Made by a program: the position numbers and the translations under genes
The notes under the pieces: model-generated
The model's database searches: none
What the model was told of the DNA's origin: nothing
Seen by the model: the letters and a program-made list of their open reading frames with translations, nothing else
Assembly (NCBI GenBank): GCA_963930655.1
Contig: OZ005608.1
Location: 9,672,001-9,736,000, forward strand
Source: Myrica gale
Taxonomy: Eukaryota > Streptophyta > Magnoliopsida > Fagales > Myricaceae
Reading direction: 5' to 3'
Length of the DNA stretch: 64,000 bases
In this document: piece by piece, positions 21,022 through 35,022 of the stretch
Position numbering within the stretch: position 1 is the stretch's first letter
Layout: each line of letters begins with the position of its first letter

Positions 21022-22554
21022 ACTCCTCCTCAGCATTCGTTTCTTTGTCTTATGATGACAGTTAATTTCTCGTGAAATTCTGTAAATTTTGAAGTATTAA
21101 AACTTTTGGTGAAAATGTACACGACTTGATCTTGTCTTGATTGGCTTTATTATTATCACTCCATGTAGTATCTTTTCTCTAATAAAGTGATGGTGGACTT
21201 CTACGTGCTTCGTCCTTGCTAATTGTATGGCTGACAGATTAACACAATAAAGCGTCACTGGGTAGTCTATTTGTTGATTCAGGTCCTTCCTTAACTGCAT
21301 TAACCATGTACTTTCTTGGGCTGCCATCGCCGATGTCCTATATTTTTCTTCAGTGTTTGAAAGTGATACTGTTGGCTTGGGGTGGGTATCGGACTGCTCA
21401 ATTCTAGTTGCGTTCCGATACTTATCAAAATGCAATTCTTTTGTTCTCGTAAAATATTGAAATCGAACCGAAACAAAATTGGAAATTTCAATTCGGCATG
21501 CGTACTTTCTTTGACACATTTTTTTGGGCCCTAATAAGCCCTAAACCCAAAATGTTGCGTTCCGATACTTATCAGAATGCAATTCTTTTGTTCTGGTAAA
21601 ATATTGAAATCGAACCGAAACAAAACTGGAAATTCCAGTTTGGCATGTGGATTTTCTTCGACACATTTTTTTGGGCCCTAATAAGCCCAAAATATTTTTT
21701 GGACCAAAGTTTTGGAAGATTTTTCTGCTCTTTATCATAAATTGACAATAAATTTAAACATTTATCTAAAATTTAGATTCTAAAATAAACACTCAAGCAA
21801 ATTCCATATATTATACTTATTTTGAGCCCTATTTAAAAAAATCGAAACTGGAAATTTCGGTAATTTTTTTAGTTATTCATCATAAATTAACATTAAATGT
21901 AAAATATTCATCCAAGATCTAGATTCTAAAATAAATATTCAATCAAATTTCATATGTTATACGTTATTTTGAGCACCATTTTATTTTTATTTTTTTTAAA
22001 AAAATCATAACGAGGAATTCTCGTAATTCCGTCGGAATTTCTGGTTTCGATTCCAGTTCCGAAAATTGCCAAAAATAACTTCCAATCCCGGTATATGTCA
22101 AAATCGGAATCGAAAATTACGATTCTTACCTGAATTTTTGCCCACCCTTACTGTTGGTTGCCTTTTACTACACCATGAAGAGATATCCTCTAGTTGATCT
22201 TCGAGTATCATAGTCTTCAACATAATCGGCATCACAATATCCGATCATTGTAATTGCTCCCCCTTTCTTGTATAATAGACCGAGATCAATCATTCTTTTT
22301 ATGTATCTCAATATACGTCTGACTGATTCCAAGTGTGGCTTCTTTGCATTCTACATAACTTGACTTGCCACTCCAATTGTGAACGAGATGTCAAGCCTTG
22401 TCAAAGTTAGATAGAGTAGATTTAAAATCACTTGACGATACATAGCAGTATCTGTCAAGTCTTTTCCTTCATTGGCATAGAGCTTGGCATTGGCCTTCAT
22501 TGCCATTTGGGCCCCCTTTTTGGGCTCATGACCATTTGGGCCACGAAATTTCAC
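21022..22554 (-). pseudogene. Ty1/copia polyprotein remnant split by a hAT element
   Basis: The upstream part (22554-22158) encodes an RT-RNase H linker region with KLYANEGKDLTDTAMYRQ and LLYLTLTRLDISFT. After a 774-bp insertion, the frame resumes (21366-21097) with TEEKYRTSAMAAQESTW, NLSAIQLA and the RNase H end. Stops and small indels are common. A purine-rich GAGGAGGAG run precedes TGTTAAATTAGC near 21022, which fits the polypurine tract and the start of a 3' LTR. No 5' half is present. Confidence 0.85.
21376..22149. mobile_element. Non-autonomous hAT element inside the copia remnant
   Basis: The perfect duplication ACTGTTGG (21368-21375 and 22150-22157) flanks 774 bp. The left end reads CTTGGGGTGGGTAT and the right end (minus strand) TAAGGGTGGGCAAAA, which are imperfect inverted repeats of a common plant hAT type. 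Removing it rejoins the copia RNase H frame. An internal 145-bp unit is tandemly repeated (about 21407-21545 and 21552-21690; shared GCGTTCCGATACTTATCA). Confidence 0.88.
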
Positions 22555-22983
22555 TTACAAGTTACAAAATTACAACAAAATTAACAAAAATACAAGACAA
22601 GTGCAACATGCGTCGTACTGCATCCTACTCCAAGTACAAGTTAACCAAACTGTAACAATACATAATACAAGACAACACTATAAAATAACTAAAATACAAG
22701 ACTATACATATATGATACATCAAATAAACATTGTTCAAATAAAATAACATTAAAAGGACTAAAAGGTGGGGCAAGTGCAACATGCGTCCTACTCCATCTC
22801 AAATTATAATGATTACATTATATTAAGAAATAAAAGCATCGAATTATAATGATTACATTATATTGTGTATCAAATTTCAAAATTTAACCAAAGATTAATT
22901 TTACCTCGAGCCTGTAAGTCTCTTCATCTTTAGTTATGTTATCATATACATCACATTCAGCCTCAACCACTCCCACAATAAGG

Positions 22984-25210
22984 TTACCTCTCAACCAATT
23001 CTGAACACATTTTAGTCCTTGGAGCCAACGAACTCCTGGAAGGATCCAAGATCCGTCCTTCAGTACTAAAAACCGACTCAGAGGGCACAGTGGTGATGGG
23101 GATTGTCAATACATCACGGGCTATCTGAGAAAGAACTGAAAACTTCGTACAATTCACCTTCCACCAATTCAAAATATCAAAGTCTGGAATCTTCTCGATA
23201 ACTCCTTCGGATAAATATCTTTCAATCTCAGATTTGGACTCCAACGCTCACTGTGAAATTCTTCATTCAGTAAAGTAATCATCGTCATCATCAACGTCAA
23301 CATCAACCATAGAGACATTGCTATCGACAACAACATAAGGAGGAGGTGTGGTAGTACTAGTACCACTACCACTACTAGTAGATGAGGCACTACTATACTC
23401 GGAAAACATTCACTCAAATACACATTTTATTTTGTTTGTCATCTCCCTCCCCTAATTGGTTCTTGAACCAATACTCCAATGCCCCCAATTTGTATCCAGG
23501 ATCAATCAATGCTGCAATAAATAAAAATCCATTACCTTCTCTAAATCACTCCAATACTTATCATATTTCGATTGCATTTTCAATGTCATATCCACAAGAT
23601 CCCTTTGCCCACTGGATCTATACCATGTGATATGTCTAGTAATCTTAGTCAATTCTTCAAAGAATGCATTAGATGTGGCTAAGTTCGATCCCGATACCCA
23701 CAAAGTGACTTCATAGAATAACTTCAAAAATTTTATGACACTACGAATGGCCTCCCAATCCTCAAATGTAGGTGGACCCAAACCTTGCCTCCCATGCCAT
23801 CCTCTTACAAATAAAGAACAAAATGCCCATCCAAAATCCTCATTTGATCAAATGTTTTCCAGTATTTCTCAGCCACATTCAACATAAATACGTGGAGTTC
23901 CAACGGGTTGCAACATTAAGACTCAAGAATTGGTCAAATGCAATGTTTTTTTCTGCAACAACTTTCTTGAAAGTTTCTAACCTTTGAGGTGAAGACTTTA
24001 CATACTTGATCATATTGAGGACTTTAGCTATTGAATTATGCACATCTTTCAACCCGTCAAATACAATCAAATTAAGAACATGTGCACAACACCTACAATG
24101 TAAATACTCATGTCCACACACAACCTTCAAAGTTGAATCACCAATACTTTCAAACAATTGTCTTCTTTTGAATTGGTCAATTGCCGCATCGTTAGAAGAT
24201 GCATTATCAACCATAATCGTTAGCACCCTATCAATATGTCAATCAAGCAGACAGTCTTCTAATTCCTTTAAAATACTTGATGCTTTATGGTCTTGGGTTC
24301 TTTTAAATGACAAGATCATCTTATGCAATGTCCAATTACAATTAATAAAGTGTACAGTCACACACATATAGGTATAATTTTGGATTGATGTCCAAGTATC
24401 TGTGGTAAGGCACACTTTATACTTATTCACCCGAAACCCCTCTTACAACTTGATCTTCTCCCTTCAATACAATGACATGCAATCTCTCATCAACGTATAC
24501 CTCAAAGGCATCTTAAACCTAGGTTCTAAGTAATGCATCAATGCCCTAAACCCAACCTTATGAACCGTGAGAAATGACAATTCATCTATAATTACAATTC
24601 TTGCTATCAACTAAACTTACGAGTGACACTCATCACCCCAACATCACCACTACTCGCCCTCGTTGCATCATGTTTCAACAACATCTGACCAACATCCATA
24701 TGACCCGATAAAGTCCTCTTGTAATAAATACAAGACTTTAAATGTTGCTTCAACCCCGATGTCTCATTCTTTTATGATGGGCAAGAAAATCTTTCATACA
24801 AGACTCTAAATGTTGCTTCAACCCCGATGTCTCATTCTTTTATGATGGGTAAGAAAATCTTTCATATAATAGTGACAAGTGGCTCTAACATTCATAGCAT
24901 CATTTTCATCAACAACCTTATTGTAGTGTTGACAAGTGGCTCTAACATTCATAGCATCATTTTCATCAACAACCTTATTGTAGTGTTGCCAAACCAGAGA
25001 CTCACGTGAGTTCTTCCTCTTTTTAAATGGAGGAAGTGGTGGTAACCCACGTGGATCAGATTTAGTTGTTTCCATACTCTCTGTAGGAGTGGCCGGACAA
25101 GATTGAGAAGGTGTAGTAGTCACACTACTACCTATGACGTTAGAAGTGTGACTAGTTTCACTTCCCAATTGAGTCTCACTATTAGGAGTACGTGATTGTG
25201 TCAAATCCAT
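22984..25210 (-). pseudogene. hAT transposase pseudogene (BED/RICESLEEPER type)
   Basis: Ordered minus-strand pieces follow a plant BED-finger hAT transposase. The N-terminal region with BED remnants is at 25210-24818. The start of the catalytic core (KVCLTTDTWTSIQNYTYMC) is at 24430-24239. The core block with CAHVLNLIVFDGL and NVATRWNSTYL is at 24226-23879, followed by a linker at 23781-23506. The C-terminal dimerisation domain (FSVLSQIARDVLTIPITTV, then SESVFSTEGRILD) is at 23244-22984. Frameshifts and stops separate the pieces, so no protein is expected. In Arabidopsis a domesticated relative (DAYSLEEPER) is functional, but the damage here argues against that. Confidence 0.9.
24732..24985. 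repeat. Two tandem duplications within the hAT pseudogene
   Basis: A unit of about 70 bases containing CCCCGATGTCTCATTCTTTT occurs at about 24732 and 24800. A 57-base unit containing GACAAGTGGCTCTAACATTC occurs at about 24872 and 24929. The second duplicates a 19-residue block in frame at the BED-finger region, so one zinc-ligand Cys appears twice. Confidence 0.85.
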
Positions 25211-26745
25211 CTGAAAATAAAGAAAACAAAAAACAATTCAAGTGTAAAATAATTTGAGAAGCTGCATTGAAGAAATTTTGATTTTCAAAAAACAATTAAA
25301 GGGATTAAAAATTCAATCTCTTCCCATCTCTAACAAGGTACTGGACAGATAACAAATCCAAGTAAACAACAACATTTAATAGGATTACTCAAAAAAGAAC
25401 AAATCCGAGTTGAACATGTTTTCAATAACAAGTTATTGTAATTGACTTATCTCAGCACATATATCAACAAGAGGACATTTTGGATACACAACACAGGGCC
25501 TATTGGATGCTTATGCTGCAAAGTATGGACTAATCAGTAATGCAAACAATGAATGCTCCAAGTTTTTGCTACTTGTAATTTATGTACCATATTATTACCA
25601 CTGAGTATTTTGATATTCGATTGGGAAAGGAATGCTCCATATAAAAGAAAAAACTAGCTTGTAATTACTTGATAGAAAAAATCAAATAACATAACATAAC
25701 TAGCTTGCTCAATATATTCGATCGAATAGCTTGTAATGCAAAAGAAAAAATTTGGTTTTTAAAAACAAAACATAACATCAAATTCAATTCAAAGTAAACA
25801 ATTTTTCAAACCAAATAACCAATCAAATATATCCAAATATCCAAACCAATTCTATCTCATCCTCCAATAAATTCACAAACCACAAGCATCCAAACCAATT
25901 TAAATCCTATCTCCAACAGATTCACAAACCACAAGTATCCAAGCTCATCCTCCAGCGGACAACAGTTTCACAAATCCTAAAGCAATTTAAGTAACAGAAT
26001 TTTAGGTACAGAGAGAGAGAGAGAATTTGTGGACTTACCAAGTGATCCTAAACCGATTGAGATAAATGTGAGTGAGCCTGAGATAGATAGCCTGAGAGGG
26101 AAAGAGATATTTACAATGGCTGTTGGCCGAAGAAAAAGATATGAAGGCGAGAGAGAGAAATTGAGAAAAGGAAAGAGAGGGAAAGAGATTTACCGTGAGA
26201 CACCGAGGCTGAGATCAACGGTGGTAGACGGCTGACGGCGAGGTGCATTGGGTCAGAAGGTCTTCGGGAGTGGACTGGACTCGTGAGGGCTGAAGTCTCG
26301 AGGAGGCAGGCTGGCAGGAAACGCGAGAGAGAGAGTGGAGATTAGCAACTAGCATTCTATCAAGAGAAATCGGGGTCGGGGGGTCAAGAAAGAGACTTAC
26401 CTATAGACACCGAGGCTGAGATTGACGGTGGTAGACGGCGGATGGCGAGGAGGGCAAGGGATAAGGGAGAGTAGGAACTAGCAAGAGCCAAGAGAAATCG
26501 GGGCCGAGGGTCGAGACTAGGGGGAAGCCAAAAAAAACCCTAAGGCTTTAGAAAAACGATGTCGTATAACAGTATATTAAAAAAATGGCTCAGGCAGTCA
26601 TCGCCACCGCTATTTTCACCGCAACTTGGTGAAAATATCAACCGCCCCCACCACTAAGCGGGGAGCGGTAGTCGATGGCGGTACCGGTAGCGGTGTTGGT
26701 TAACCGGCTCCCCGCCGGTACCGATGAACACCTCTATTAGAGACA
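25211..26745. other. Upstream and terminal region of the hAT relic
   Basis: No gene is seen. The stretch 26198-26245 recurs at 26402-26450 (shared GACACCGAGGCTGAGAT and GGTGGTAGACGGC), a period of about 204 bases. Near 26741 the minus strand reads TAGAGGTGTTCATCGGTACC followed by repeated ACCGG/CCGGT words, which looks like the 5' terminus of the hAT element. The other terminus was not found. Confidence 0.55.
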
Positions 26746-28756
26746 GTCAACTGACTTGGTCGTGTTTGGTGTCAAGCAGAAGGCCCTTGCAATCATTATA
26801 AACTCCAACTAGAATATATTCTAGCTAATAGATAGAAATTTTGATGGGTCACGTCCCTCCATCTAAACTCATCCAATGTAATTGCACATAACAATTATAA
26901 CAAACAACATCCACGAGCCAATCAATCTATGAATTAAGCATTTTTCCTTCCTACATTGAAATCAAGCTTATTCTTCCATTCTCATCGCCTGCTTGATCAG
27001 GAGAAGCAACAGGTCTTGACCGCGAGCCCATGTTGGGATCAACCCACTAGAAGTACCCACATGATGGGCCAAAAACTACACTTAGCTAAACGTATATACA
27101 AATTTTGGTTATTTTATATTTCCCACCTACTTGCTTATCATTGTACACGTCGTCCATTTAAATCCAATTTGAACATTGTCGTCATAAGTCATTTTGAAGC
27201 GCATGTTATGTGGTACACATGGAATGTTAAAATCCCACCAACCTCCTCGACTAACCAAACTCCCATAATCACATTTTCGAAAAATATATTTGTGTCAGGT
27301 ATTACCATTTCAGATGTGTACATTGGACAACCAAAGAATCGGTGTCGAAGATTGAGTGTTCTCACATGTGCCCGTAAATTACATCTGCAAACTGGAGCCT
27401 CTGAAAAATCATTCCATTTTAAAGCACCCTGACTTTGACTCCCTCCTCAATGATGGTGTGAGACTAATACGAGACAGAAGACATCTTACTCAACTTCGAA
27501 TTTCACGTCCTAACAGCGCCATCTCTCGTTGGCAAAAGTGTGAAAATTTGTTGGTAAAGCTCTGTTCGAACGAAATAAGTCGTCAACAAGCTCGTTGCAA
27601 TTGTCTCGTGAAGAATGACTTTCAACAACAACATTTGAGGTTCTTCACCAAAGTGCTTACACTACGACTAACACCCGCTGAGAAAAGATGAAAAAATTCG
27701 GCGCCACATTTTCGTTGGGAAAGATTAGCCGTTCTACCAATGACAGAGAATCGTTGCAAAAGAGGGTTAGCGAATAAAGAGTCGTTGCCATGGAGAAAAC
27801 CGAAAACTCAGTTTGTCAAGAACCATCTTCGCCATATAAAATTTGAATTTTCATATCATATAACAGATTTCACGAAACAGAACACAAGCAAATAAATCCA
27901 GAAAATACAGATCTACAACAAACCATGTAAATAAAAGATCTACAATGAATAAAGTACTCTACAAAACGGAGGACTTCACAAAATGTGGCCAGATCTACAT
28001 CAAACTTGCCAAACATAAAACTGCAACAAACTCAGAAAAAATGCAACAGAAGATCTACAAAAAATCTTCAACAAAAATCTGCAAAAAATCGCAAGGGAAC
28101 TCCTAAAGGAAAGTGGGCATAATATTCTTCTTCTCTTCGGCTTTCATATCCGCTTCTCTTTCACTTTGGCCACTCCTACTTTTCTTGTTCACCATCATCA
28201 CCATCACGAGCGTCCTTTTGGGCCTAAAAATTGAAGAGAAATGAGAGAAGTGGCAACCACCGTCCATCTTAACGATGAGGTTTTCCACCTTGATCTTCTG
28301 GAATGACATTTTTATCAAACTAAGAGAGTTGAGCAACCGGGTGTGAAAGATGAAGAGAAATGAGAGAAGTTAGGGAAACAAACAGAGGAAAATAGCAGGA
28401 ATTGCCCCCGATTGCCCGGTTATTTTTCGCCCGTTAAAAATTCAGTGGCATCCAGCTTTTCGATCCGTCTTTAACCAACCATGGTTAGAATAGCGGACTA
28501 CAGTTAGCACACTGTAGTTTGACGTCTGATCTCCATCACACCGATTCGCGAGAAAGAAATAATAAATAAAATTAAATAAACGAATATTTAAAATCAAAAT
28601 GAGTTTGTTATACAATTGTATTAATGTGTCCTGCGTTGCTAAAAACAATTGCAGGCATTAGCAACCGTGTGGGTCCCAACTTAGCATAGTCGTTGCTAAA
28701 GAATTGCAATGTCACGGCTAAAAACAATGGTAGCCAGAAGTCATATTTCTTGTAGT
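26746..28756. other. Non-coding interior of the putative CACTA frame
   Basis: Two open frames of 158 and 111 codons (26956-27432 and 27356-27691) have no recognisable domain and are probably chance. CGTTGC words recur between 27560 and 27800 and again near 28630-28700, perhaps subterminal repeats of the element that ends at 28757. Confidence 0.45.
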
Positions 28757-28757
28757 G

Positions 28758-31700
28758 GAGGGTGTGCTATGTTTTTTTTTTTGCTAGGTTTTTTGCCATA
28801 GGAGAATTGAGAATTTTTTTTAGCTCTACATATGGCACCAGGTTGAGCATTTCGTCGTCAAATTGCTAATTTCAAATGCCTCCAGCGTGGCCTCGACCAT
28901 TTTTGCCTATTTTTTTGTGACGTGGCAATATATATTTTGTAGGTGGCCCTCGATGCCATGCTAATTATTGTGAGGCACATCCAGACTCTCTCATTGTTGA
29001 CCTATTCATACATAAATTTAATTCAGTCAATTATTCATACGTTAAGTCGATCAGTAATGTGTGCCACAGTTATATGAATATAATGGTACTTCCACTTTCA
29101 TGTAAGTCCCAAATCAACTTGGTTTGGTTGTGCATCACCACAGTTAGCGAGGAAATGATCATTGACTGTTTTGGGGGCAATTTTTATTGTTAAATTTTGT
29201 ACGTATCTGCACCCTCTGTTCAATAGTTTGACTAATTTGGTCAGAATATCATTCCTTACTTGTACGATACGTAAAATTTGTGATTGTTTTGTGTGTCCAC
29301 TGTTGATTTTTAGAATTTTAGAATTCATTCATTTATTGATGTTGAGGTAAGGGAAAATAGATCATAAATTGTATATATCATGCACATTGTCACTCGCAAA
29401 GTAAGATATATGGTCAATTTACTTTTCCAGGGGATCGCGCAGCTGTCATGGAAAATATTTTACTAGCTCAGTTTACTGGTTACACTTGTGCCTCTTTACT
29501 ACTTTGGAAGATTGCGTCAATTGTTCTCAACCTCCATTAGATTTTTAGCTCGTTTACCTTCTTCACTCAATCCAAGATTCCTAGAGCTGATATTTTTGAA
29601 GCTCATTATGTAGCAGTCTGGGCGGCTGCCCACTACTTTTCTAAAGATGTCCCTGATTCCTTTCTTTTTTTCTCGCTGCCTTTGAAAGTTCAATGGTGAT
29701 AAGCCACCTTAGACTCCTTTTTTTTTTGTTTCTGCTGGTTTGTAGTTTGTTCTTCGTGTGTTCTCCTAAATAAATAAGATGTCTGATTTTAACAAAATAA
29801 AATATATGGTCGTTACTAGAGACCAATCGGTGGGTATACGCACCCAATTCTTTGAACATGGCCTCAAATGCGACTTCCCAACACGTGATATTTATATATC
29901 ACCACACAACCTATTACGTTTGTTTATTGTGTGAATGACAATCTTAAATTTAGGTGGAAATCATCTTACTTAAACAAATAATATGGAATGTGTTTCGACT
30001 TTTTAGGATGTTTAAAGAAATTGTATGTTGGTGTATCTTTTGTATGTTTTTTTTATAACCTTCATCCGGAATTTGTCATAGAACTGAATTTCGAGTTGTT
30101 GCTATACTATTCAATAAAGGTGCTTGATTAAGGGAGGGGTCTCTTCTAATGTGCAAAAAAAAATCTGTGAAGAGCTAATAGGTCTCAGTCAGAGCTATAG
30201 CAAAGTCGATAGAATTCTCTTCGGGTGAGAACAAACCTCAAATTGTTTGGATCTTAATTTTATTAAGGTTTCAAGCAAAATTTAAATAAACAACTACTAA
30301 CAACTTTTCCTAAACATAGGACCACAACTTCCTAAAATAAAGACAAAATAATTGACTTCAAAATATTAGCTAACAAATGTTAAACAGTCAACAACCCACT
30401 CTGACCAAGTCTTTAACAGCCCATCAGATATTTCCATTTACTCCAAGTAAAGAAAGAAGTTGGGATCGTGGTCTATCAAGAGCCTACCCAAACGACGATC
30501 GTAATTTAAAGATACAAATCCAATGCATCAAAGTAGGCCACATCTGTTAATGAGCCAAGCTATGGCCAGGCCACATGATGTAGACTTATCAATATATTGT
30601 GTGATGTGGCCAGCTTTGGAAAGTTGGATTTATATCTTTAAACCAAGTTGGCTTTGGAAAGTTGGATTTATATCTTTATATCTTTGCACTTAATTCTTTG
30701 TGCAAGATTATAATTATATTAATCCAAAGTGTATCCTAACACATGAATAGGGAATGCTATCCCATTTGAAAATATGCAAGCAACCATAGCCTTTTGTTCT
30801 AATTGATTGGACGTTGTTAATAAATGTGAGGATTTGTATTGATAAATAAATCTCCTGTAATTTTTTTCTGTAACCAAAATAAGGCCAACAGACAGATACA
30901 TGAATCTTTCTTATCCAATGCATTCATAAAAGAACAATTAATTATCCTTCTCGTGTAATCCCTAGGATTAAGGCAACCCAAGAAGGGGTGAATTGAGTTT
31001 CAAAATTTTTTTGAAACTAAACCTCAAAAATGTGTTTGCTAACTATAAGTTCTACAAAAAGTATTGATTGCAATAAAATATTAATAGTGATTAATGGATA
31101 ATGCAATCCCAAAGATACAAGTTATATTTAATAGAGAAACTAATAGCACAAAGTAAAGAGATAAGTGAAGAGAAGCAAACACAAGATTTTTAGATGGTTC
31201 GGCAAACCCGTCTACATCCACCCCACAAACTCCTTTACCAAGCCTTGAGGTTTCTCCACTAAAATCCCTTCAACCAAGGGAAATATTTTCTTACACTCAA
31301 ACTTAAGAATCACCTCTTCAAACTTCAAGAATGAGTTTGAGAACAACCCTCTCCAAACTTCTTATTTGTATGAACAATCCTCACCGAAAGGAAACAAGAG
31401 AATAACTCTCTTGAAGGTGTAGATAAATGAACGAAATTTCTTAATAAGATGCTTGATGGAGTGGATATTACAATCAAAATTTCTTTCTTAGGCTTCACAC
31501 AAGCAAGGGAAAGGGTGTAAAAATGTTGATTATGTGTGAATGATGTGAGAAGTAGTATTCAAAGGGTTTTTTTATTACTCTTAGCCTTAGTAAATGATAA
31601 ATGGTCGTTCAGCAACATTTATGAAGCATGGAAATGGTCTTAAATAGGTCTCAAAAGAAAATTAACCGTTTTTAGCTGTTTGGGGTCGATCTGTCAAAAA

Positions 31701-33443
31701 TGGCGTTAAATTGGTCAACCGCTGCAGGTTACTATTACCCAACGGTTAAAAAATCAAAACGACTGACATTTTGAAAATAATACCCAATCAACCACTTCAC
31801 GAGGCGATCGACCCGTTGGTCAGCCGGTTCATAAGTCATGGTCGACCTCTTCAAAAGGATACATTGATTTTAAAAGAAAAAAAAAGGAACAGTCCTTCGA
31901 ACATTTCACCATGCGGAGATCCACCGATTAACCGCTTCACCAACTGGTCGACCTCATTATTTAAAGTGTCAACCGATTCAATTAAAAAAATCATTCTTGA
32001 CCATCTTAAAAATCCATTTTGAAATCCAACTTTCCAAAAATATAAATAAAGTGTTGGAGTTTGAATGGGAATAATTTGAAGCTACTAAAAACATATTTTG
32101 ATTTTCAAACATGTGATAAAATATTTTATGCATGGTTTGAAAAATAAAGTGTGTAGTCCAAATTCTTATTAAAGATGAAGCTTAGTGTTACAAAAATTAT
32201 ATAACTCAAGTCTTCACTTTTTGAGTCACTTCCATTGAATTGATCGTTGTTTATTCGTTACGTGCTCGTATTGGATCTTCTTTGTTCATCATCTCAATTA
32301 CTTATATTGTTATAATCAAAACATCGATTGTGGCTAAAATCCAACACCTTGTTCCTTGCGGCTACGATGATAAGAACCTTCCTTTCATTGTACATGGCTC
32401 TTCAGATGTACACCTAGTAAGCTATATTACTACTGTTATCGAAATCCACCAGAAATGTCAATCACACTTGACTTTGTCAATATAAACAATTATTCCTCCT
32501 GATCCCCACATGATTATGGATGAACGGCCTCATAAATGACATAATAGGAATCATGCCCTTTAAATTCACAAAAAATGCTTCAAAGACTCACTCCAACTTC
32601 TGTTCGCATAACTTTTTCGTTTAGAAAGACTGCCTAAACCTAGGCAGAGACAGTGTTTCCTCATCAGGGCTGCTAACTTCGATTCTCCAGTATTCATAAT
32701 ATAAATCTCTAGCGACCCCACACTAGCTGCAAATGGTTCCATGTCTTTCCCTCTGTCTAGCCGCACACTGGCCTCTACAACCCGTGATGTTTACAGCCTG
32801 CACTTAGTCACATCTCCCACACTCGAGGAAGTGATGACGAGAAGAGAGAGACCAATAATTTGTCTACCTATGGGAAGGAACACTTAAAAGAATGTAAGGT
32901 ATCAAATAACAATGGGATTGAAACACGAACTCGAATGGCCTTATCAGACGTTGCATTGCACCCGACTCCGGTGTTATGATTCGACCCAGTCTCTACCGCG
33001 TTGGTCATCAGATTCGAGAGATTCAAATGATGTAGGGCCATATACACTTGACTTGCAAATGTGCGCGGACACGTTGCAGGTATAGTGTGTGGCATAAAGA
33101 TTGCGTTTTTACCTTCTTATGTTTGGGGAGAAATGGAATATAATATATTTGACTAGTTTATTTTCATGTTTTCTTAAGTTGTGGACAATGACACTTCCAC
33201 CAATGGAGGATGTGATGAAATTGGGTGCTGAATGAGGTAATCCTACTCTGACTCTGACAACTTACTGGAGGTGGGACACGGCTCCTCGAGTGACCCTGGC
33301 GACAGCTGATAAGTTTATGGGTTATACGTCTAACGTGTTTAGTTTATGGAAATGTGTGTGTATATAGGTGACGCGCTAGGCTGGGTCTTTTGTGTTGGTT
33401 ATGATTTTTGTTGGGCCATTACAAATTTTCAATGTATGTTTAT
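28758..33443. other. Intergenic DNA, no gene recognised
   Basis: AT-rich with only short open frames. The word GGCTTTGGAAAGTTGGATTT is present twice (about 30613 and 30650). From about 30960 to 32030 a stretch beginning CCTAGGATTAAGGCAACCCA has several GGTCGACC-like words and resembles plant retroelement non-coding DNA, but no ends or target duplication were found. Confidence 0.4.
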
Positions 33444-34962
33444 AGACGTATCCAGACCCACGGTCTGGATTGAATTCCATGAAATAGACAATAGAGAGGC
33501 CGCCACATCATTTAATGAGGTATCTCTGTCGTCAGCTAGACCCTACTCCAATTAGGTTCTCCTTTTTGTCCCCACATCTGTACCGATCCAACCACAATAA
33601 TTTAAGTATGACCACACTTGCAGCCACTACGACGCGAACACGTGTTTTCAGCCATTTTATTCTCAAATCCCCAATTTCAAATCTCATTTCGAAATCCCCA
33701 ACCTTCGAATCCATAGACTTAGACGAAACCAAAAAGGGTTAGAAGGCTCCATTGTGTCTACTTCAAAGTTATTCTCTCCTTTTCCTTTGGTGAGTTTCAA
33801 AAGTATATGTTTAGTTTGATTTTAAACAGTGTCTCTATATGAGTTGTTTAGTTTGTGTATATTCACTTAAAGAGAGAAAATCAGTGGGTTTGTATGTATT
33901 CACTAAAAAAAGAGAGAGAATCCAAGTAAACATTAATGTTTCTTGTCTATAGCTTGTTGTTTGTATTCATATATATGCTGCGACAGTGAGAAAAGATAGA
34001 GAGAGACATTTTGATGCTTTTTGTTTGTATGATATGACTCTTGAAAGTGTGATTGTTTAAAGATATGTGGTCTAACGCTAGTGGTATAACTTTAAAATGG
34101 TTAATTGTGAATAAATTTGTGGTCCGACGCTAGTGGTCTAAACTGCCAATTGAAAGTGATATTTGCAAATCTTCGAGGCCAGTATGTAACATACGGCCAT
34201 GAATATACACCAGTAAAAGACTTATCAATTAACTAACTTTATGCGTTTGACAACGAACAAATAAATAAATAAATATGCATGCTAAATAGACCTATAGATC
34301 AGAATCTTTTTTATCGATTTGCTAATGATTCCTACTTTGTCTTTCAATACATATACAAGCAGTACGAAAAGCTTGTTGCCTTCCTTTAATTAATAATTAT
34401 TAATTTGTAAACCCTTAATTAGTTTTAAATTTAGGTGACAGCAGACCTTATAGCCTTATCAACAAACCAATTTAAGTCATGATAGTGGAGTTACTCTTAG
34501 TTTATATTAAGTAGCTGATCAGCCTCTTCAAGATAACCTTTCGTCTGCAATTTTTATTGTTGTCAGCCACATTTTAAAAGCTCGTTTCACTGGTTGTATT
34601 TAATTTCCATTAGGTTAATTTGTCGTATAAGGATGATCAGTAACACGTTTAATGATCATTATTTTTATTCCTATATGGTATGTTAACTGATTGCCATATA
34701 TATCTGAAGGAAAGTGACACGAAATTGCACAAATTTAGATCTAGCTTCATTATCTAATTAAGTACACAATGTTGTTTTTTAAGTAGCTAAGGGTGTTGTA
34801 TGTGTAAACTTTTAGAGTGTGATCTTTGGATTTGCAATAGATTAATGATCTTGATAATTCTCTGTGGCATTGTTCATCTGACAATGAAAGCTTCATCTAG
34901 CTAATTATATACAGACTGTATAAGGACTTGTGCGCATATACCTTCAAAGAGACTATTTCTAA

Positions 34963-34966
<4 letters not shown>

Positions 34967-35022
<56 letters not shown>
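34967..35022. repeat. Compound microsatellite (TA)n(TG)n
   Basis: About 17 TA repeats (34967-35001) run straight into about 10 TG repeats (35002-35022). It creates fortuitous open frames of alternating residues on both strands. Likely length-polymorphic. Confidence 0.95.

Larger units (their letters stand above)
20532..28757. mobile_element. Possible CACTA element defined by two facing termini
   Basis: CACTACAAGAAAT starts at 20532, and the same 13 bases appear on the minus strand starting at 28757, facing inward. This is a textbook CACTA terminus. The left end carries repeated GT(T)G(G/T)CTCTAACGATG words. The right end carries GTTGCTAAA-type repeats. The flanking trinucleotides (ATG and GAG) do not match, so the two ends may belong to different insertions. 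The interior holds unrelated relics and no CACTA transposase was seen. Confidence 0.5.

Noticed and set aside
26956-27691. Frames of 158 and 111 codons
   Set aside because: No family pattern and no intron structure; they overlap in different frames and lie inside a probable transposon.
20532-28757. Calling this a certain single CACTA element
   Set aside because: The ends match but the flanking trinucleotides differ and no CACTA protein is present, so it is kept only as a possibility.
30960-32030. A solo LTR
   Set aside because: The sequence has a retroelement look, but no TG...CA ends with a 4-6 bp duplication were found.
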